This document shows, in pieces, positions 61,181 through 64,000 of a stretch of 64,000 bases of DNA. A model generated the notes under the pieces. That model was not told where the DNA came from. It saw only the letters and a list, made by a program, of their open reading frames with translations, and did no database searches. A program made the position numbers and the translations under genes. Position 1 is the stretch's first letter, and each line of letters opens with the position of its first letter. This DNA comes from Clusia tigrina (Eukaryota > Arthropoda > Insecta > Diptera > Clusiidae), in NCBI GenBank assembly GCA_920105625.2, contig OV050032.1, positions 111,026,542-111,090,541 on the forward strand. Direction: 5' to 3'.

Positions 61181-64000
61181 TTGCAACATACAAATGCTTG
61201 TAACTTTTTACTGGAGCGTCATAAAACCTTGAAATTTTGTAAAAATAAAGTACTCGAGCCTCTTGTCAATTTAAGCCATCGCGCAAAGCTATGCTACCTC
61301 AGAGTCCCAAATCAAACACTGATAAAACTTCAAACGCCCCCAACTTCTATACGGTACGTCCTACACCTATCAAAGTTTGCAACATACAAATGCTTGTAAC
61401 TTTTTACTGGAGCGTCATAAAATCTTGAAATTTTGTAACAATAAAGTACTCGAGCCTCTTGTCAATTTAAGCCATCGCGCAAAGCTATGCTACCTCAGAG
61501 TCCCAAATCAAACACTGATAAAACTTCAAACGCCCCTAACTTCTATGCGGTACGTCCTACACCTATCAAAGTTTGCAACATACAAATGCTTGTAACTTTT
61601 TACTGGAGCATCATAAAACCTTGAAATTTTGTAACAATAAAGTACTCGAGCATCTTGTCAATTTAAGTTATCGCTCAAAGCTAAGCTACCCTAGATTCCC
61701 AAATCAAACACTGATAAAACTTCAAATGGCCCTAACTTCTATACGGTACGTCCTACACCTATCAATGTTTGCAACATACAAATGCTTGTAACTTTTTACT
61801 GGAGCGTCATAAAACCTTGAAATTTTGTAAGAATAAAGTACTCGAGCCTCTTGTCAATTTAAGCCATCGCTCAAAGCTATGCTACCCTAGAGTCCCAAAT
61901 CAAACACTGATAAAACTTCAAATGGCCATAACTTCTTTACGGTACGTCCTACACCTATCAAAGTTTGCAACATACAAATGCTTGTAACTTTTTACTGGAG
62001 CGTCATAAAACCTTGAAATTTTGTAACAAAAAAGTTCTCGAGCCTCTTGTCAATTTAAGCTATCGCTTAAAGCTATGCTACCCTAGAGTCCCAAATCAAA
62101 CACTGATAAAACTTCAAATGGCCCTAACTTCTATACGGTACGTCCTACACCTATCAAAGTTTGCAACATACAAATGCTTGTAACTTTTTACTGGAGCGTC
62201 ATAAAACCTTGAAATTTTGTAACAATAAAGTACCCGAGCCTCTTGTCAATTGAAGCCATCGCTCAAAGCTATGCTACCATAGAGTCCCAAATCAAACACT
62301 GATAAAACTTCAAACGCCCCTAACTTCTTTACGGTACGTCCTACACCTATCAAAGTTTGCAACATACAAATGCTTGTAACTTTTTACTGGAGCGTCATAC
62401 AACCTTGAAATTTTGTAACAATAAAGTACTCGAGCCTCTTGTCAATTTAAGCTATCGCTCAGAGCTATGCTACCCTAGAGTCCCAAATCAAACACTAATA
62501 AAACTTCAAATGGCCCTAACTTCTTTACGGTACGTCCTACAACTATCAAAGTTTGCAACATACAAATGCTTGTAACTTTTTACTGGAGCGTCATAAAACC
62601 TTGAAATTTTGTAACAATAAAGTACTCGAGTCTCTTGTAAATTTAAGCTATCGCTCAAAGCTATGCTACCCTAGAGTCCCAAATCAAACACTGATAAAAC
62701 TTCAAACGCCCCCAACTTCTATACGGTACGTCCTACACCTATCAAAGTTTGCAACATACAAATGCTTGTAACTTTTTACTGGAGCGTCATAAAACCTTGA
62801 AATTTTGTAACAATAAAGTACCCGAGCCTCTTGTCAATTGAAGCCATCGCTCAAAGCTATGCTACCATAGAGTCCCAAATCAAACACTGATAAAACTTCA
62901 AACGCCCCTAACTTCTTTACGGTACGTCCTACACCTATCAAAGTTTGCAACATACAAATGCTTGTAACTTTTTACTGGAGCGTCATACAACCTTGAAATT
63001 TTGTAACAATAAAGTACTCGAGCCTCTTGTCAATTTAAGCTATCGCTCAGAGCTATGCTACCCTAGAGTCCCAAATCAAACACTAATAAAACTTCAAATG
63101 GCCCTAACTTCTATACGGTACGTCCTACACCTATCAAAATTTGCAACATACAAATGCTTGTATATTTTTACTGGAGCGTCATAAAATCTTGAAATTTTGT
63201 AACTCGAGCCTCTTGTCAATTTAAGCCATCGCTCAAAACTATGCTACCCTAGAGTCCCAAATCAAACACTGATAAAACTTCAAATGGCCCTAACTTTTAT
63301 ACGGTACGTCCTACACCAATCAAAGTTTGCAACATACAAATGCTTGTAACTTTTTACTGGAGCGTCATAAAACATTGAAATTTTGTTACAATAAAGTACT
63401 CGAGTCTCTTGTCAATTTAGGCCATCGCTCAAAGCTATGCTACCCTTGAGTCCCAAATCAAACACTGATAAAACTTCAAATGGCCCTAACTTCTTTACGG
63501 TACGTCCTACACCTATCAAAGTTTGCAACATACAAATGCTTGTATCTTTTTACTGGAGCGTCATAAAACCTTGAAATTTTGTAACAATAAAGTACTCGAG
63601 CCTCTTGTCAATTTAAGCCATCGCTCAAAGTTATGCTACCCTTGAGTCCCAAATCAAACACTGATAAAACTTCAAACGCCCCTAACTTCTGTACGGTACG
63701 TCCTACACCTATCAAAGTTTAAAACATACAAATGCTTGTAACTTTTTACTGGAGCGTCATAGAACCTTGAAATTTTGTAACAATAAAGTACTCGAGCCTC
63801 TTGTCAATTTAAGACATCGCTCAAAGCTATGCTACCATTGAGTCCCAAATCAAACACTGATAAAACTTCAAACGCCCCTAACTTCTTTACGGTACGTCCT
63901 ACACCTATCAAAGTTTGCAACATACAAATGCTTGTATCTTTTTACTGGAGCGTCATAAAACCTTGAAATTTTGTAACAATAAAGTACTCGAGCCTCTTGT
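61181..64000 (+). repeat. Satellite region 10: right-edge monomers with trimer duplication
   Basis: About 14.4 monomers. The first part (61,181-62,140) mixes types known from 46.8-47.5 kb (GCGCAAAG, CTCAGAGTCC, AAGTTATCGC). It then holds a 588-bp duplication, and ends with region-9-like monomers (10-bp deletion at 63,203, AAGACATCG near 63,810). The array runs off the window. Confidence 0.85.
62141..62728 (+). repeat. 588-bp trimer HOR, copy 1 (partner 62729-63110)
   Basis: The private variant CAATTGAAGCC at 62,249 and 62,837, and CTCAGAGC at 62,459 and 63,047, repeat at exactly three monomers. The second copy is cut near 63,110, where CTATACGG replaces CTTTACGG. CAATTGAAG was seen nowhere else in the window, so this looks like a very recent local duplication. 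Confidence 0.85.

Larger units (their letters stand above)
48401..63208 (+). repeat. 186-bp monomer subclass (10-bp deletion), 5 copies
   Basis: GTAACAATAAAGTACTCGAG is shortened to GTAACTCGAG, with 2-bp AC microhomology. Junctions follow 48405, 51335, 55220, 58917 and 63203. The AGTACT palindrome is lost but CTCGAG is kept. Four of the five also carry TATATTTTTACTGG and AAAATCTTG just upstream; the 55,220 copy does not, so it has been exchanged or the neighbouring variants were converted. Confidence 0.92.
1..64000. repeat. Satellite DNA array, 196-bp monomer, about 327 head-to-tail copies
   Basis: Every part of the window reads as the same unit. The landmark TTGCAAC recurs at 196-bp steps (for example 1540, 1736, 2128, 2324). 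After correcting for the indels listed separately, 1540 to 61181 is exactly 305 monomers; the two ends bring the total to about 327. A hand count of one consensus monomer gives A 65, C 49, G 25, T 57, or about 38% GC. All monomers point the same way and none is broken by foreign DNA. Arrays like this are known from centromeric, pericentromeric and subtelomeric heterochromatin, but the position on the chromosome cannot be told from this window. It continues past both ends. No promoter, terminator or gene is supported anywhere. Confidence 0.98.

Noticed and set aside
1540..63184. Over one hundred open frames of 63-98 codons on the plus strand with the shared peptide QHTNACNFLLERHKTLKFCNNK, as a possible small-protein family
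   Set aside because: They start at TTG, not ATG, recur only because the DNA repeats, overlap at each monomer boundary, shift frame with each 196-bp step, and show no sign of coding constraint (indels of 1, 8 and 10 bp spread freely).
1..64000. CRISPR array
   Set aside because: The whole 196-bp unit is repeated without short repeats separated by unique spacers; neighbouring units differ by scattered substitutions only.
1..64000. Bacterial or phage origin, plasmid iterons
   Set aside because: No gene, no ribosome-binding pattern and hundreds of 196-bp units over 64 kb. This is far larger than any iteron cluster I know of.
1..64000. Transposon-derived tandem repeat (terminal repeats, target-site duplications, transposase or reverse transcriptase remnants)
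   Set aside because: No protein motif of these families in any frame and no terminal structure. Only the satellite unit is present, although origin from an element outside the window cannot be excluded.

Overview
The whole 64-kb window is one uninterrupted satellite DNA array. The repeating unit is about 196 bp, always in the same orientation. Tracking a fixed landmark (the TTGCAAC site) from end to end gives about 327 monomers. I found no gene, RNA gene, transposon, CRISPR array or unique-sequence gap. The reading frames in the window (mostly 61-98 codons, TTG or GTG starts, the same peptide again and again) are by-products of the repeat.

Organism: a eukaryote, because a head-to-tail array of this length with nucleosome-sized units and nested higher-order repeats (HORs) is typical of centromeric or other constitutive heterochromatin. 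The species cannot be read from the sequence. A short minus-strand motif resembles one I remember from legume centromeric satellites, which makes a plant plausible but unproven.

Layout. (1) 1-7,218: monomers of exactly 196 bp apart from one 56-bp internal duplication, with trimer, tetramer and 13-mer HORs. (2) 7,219-14,469: a patchwork of displaced copies of region 1, with two more 56-bp duplications, a 22-bp deletion and the first 188-bp monomer. (3) 14,470-20,331: two nearly identical 2,931-bp 15-mers in tandem. (4) 20,332-27,809: rearranged copies of the same material at offsets of 3,691 and 3,699 bp. (5) 27,810-31,141: a 980-bp pentamer, three full copies and a partial one. (6) 31,142-42,058: a 10- to 13-mer family of about 2-2.5 kb. 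(7) 42,059-46,799: a 1,756-bp 9-mer and a 1,176-bp 6-mer. (8) 46,800-52,600: a 2,930-bp 15-mer, two copies. (9) 52,601-61,180: an 8-mer of about 1,560 bp and longer derivatives, tagged by GGTACC. (10) 61,181-64,000: mixed monomers with a 588-bp trimer duplication.

Monomer-length variants act as lineage markers. A 56-bp duplication occurs only before 10 kb, an 8-bp deletion (188-bp monomer, 23 copies) only after 13 kb, and a 10-bp deletion (186-bp monomer, 5 copies) only after 48 kb. Together with a handful of 1- to 3-bp and 22-bp indels, these account exactly for the phase of the array between 1,540 and 61,181. The picture is repeated unequal exchange or segmental amplification. No protein-coding or RNA-based system is visible. 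All counts, alignments and offsets were made by eye.
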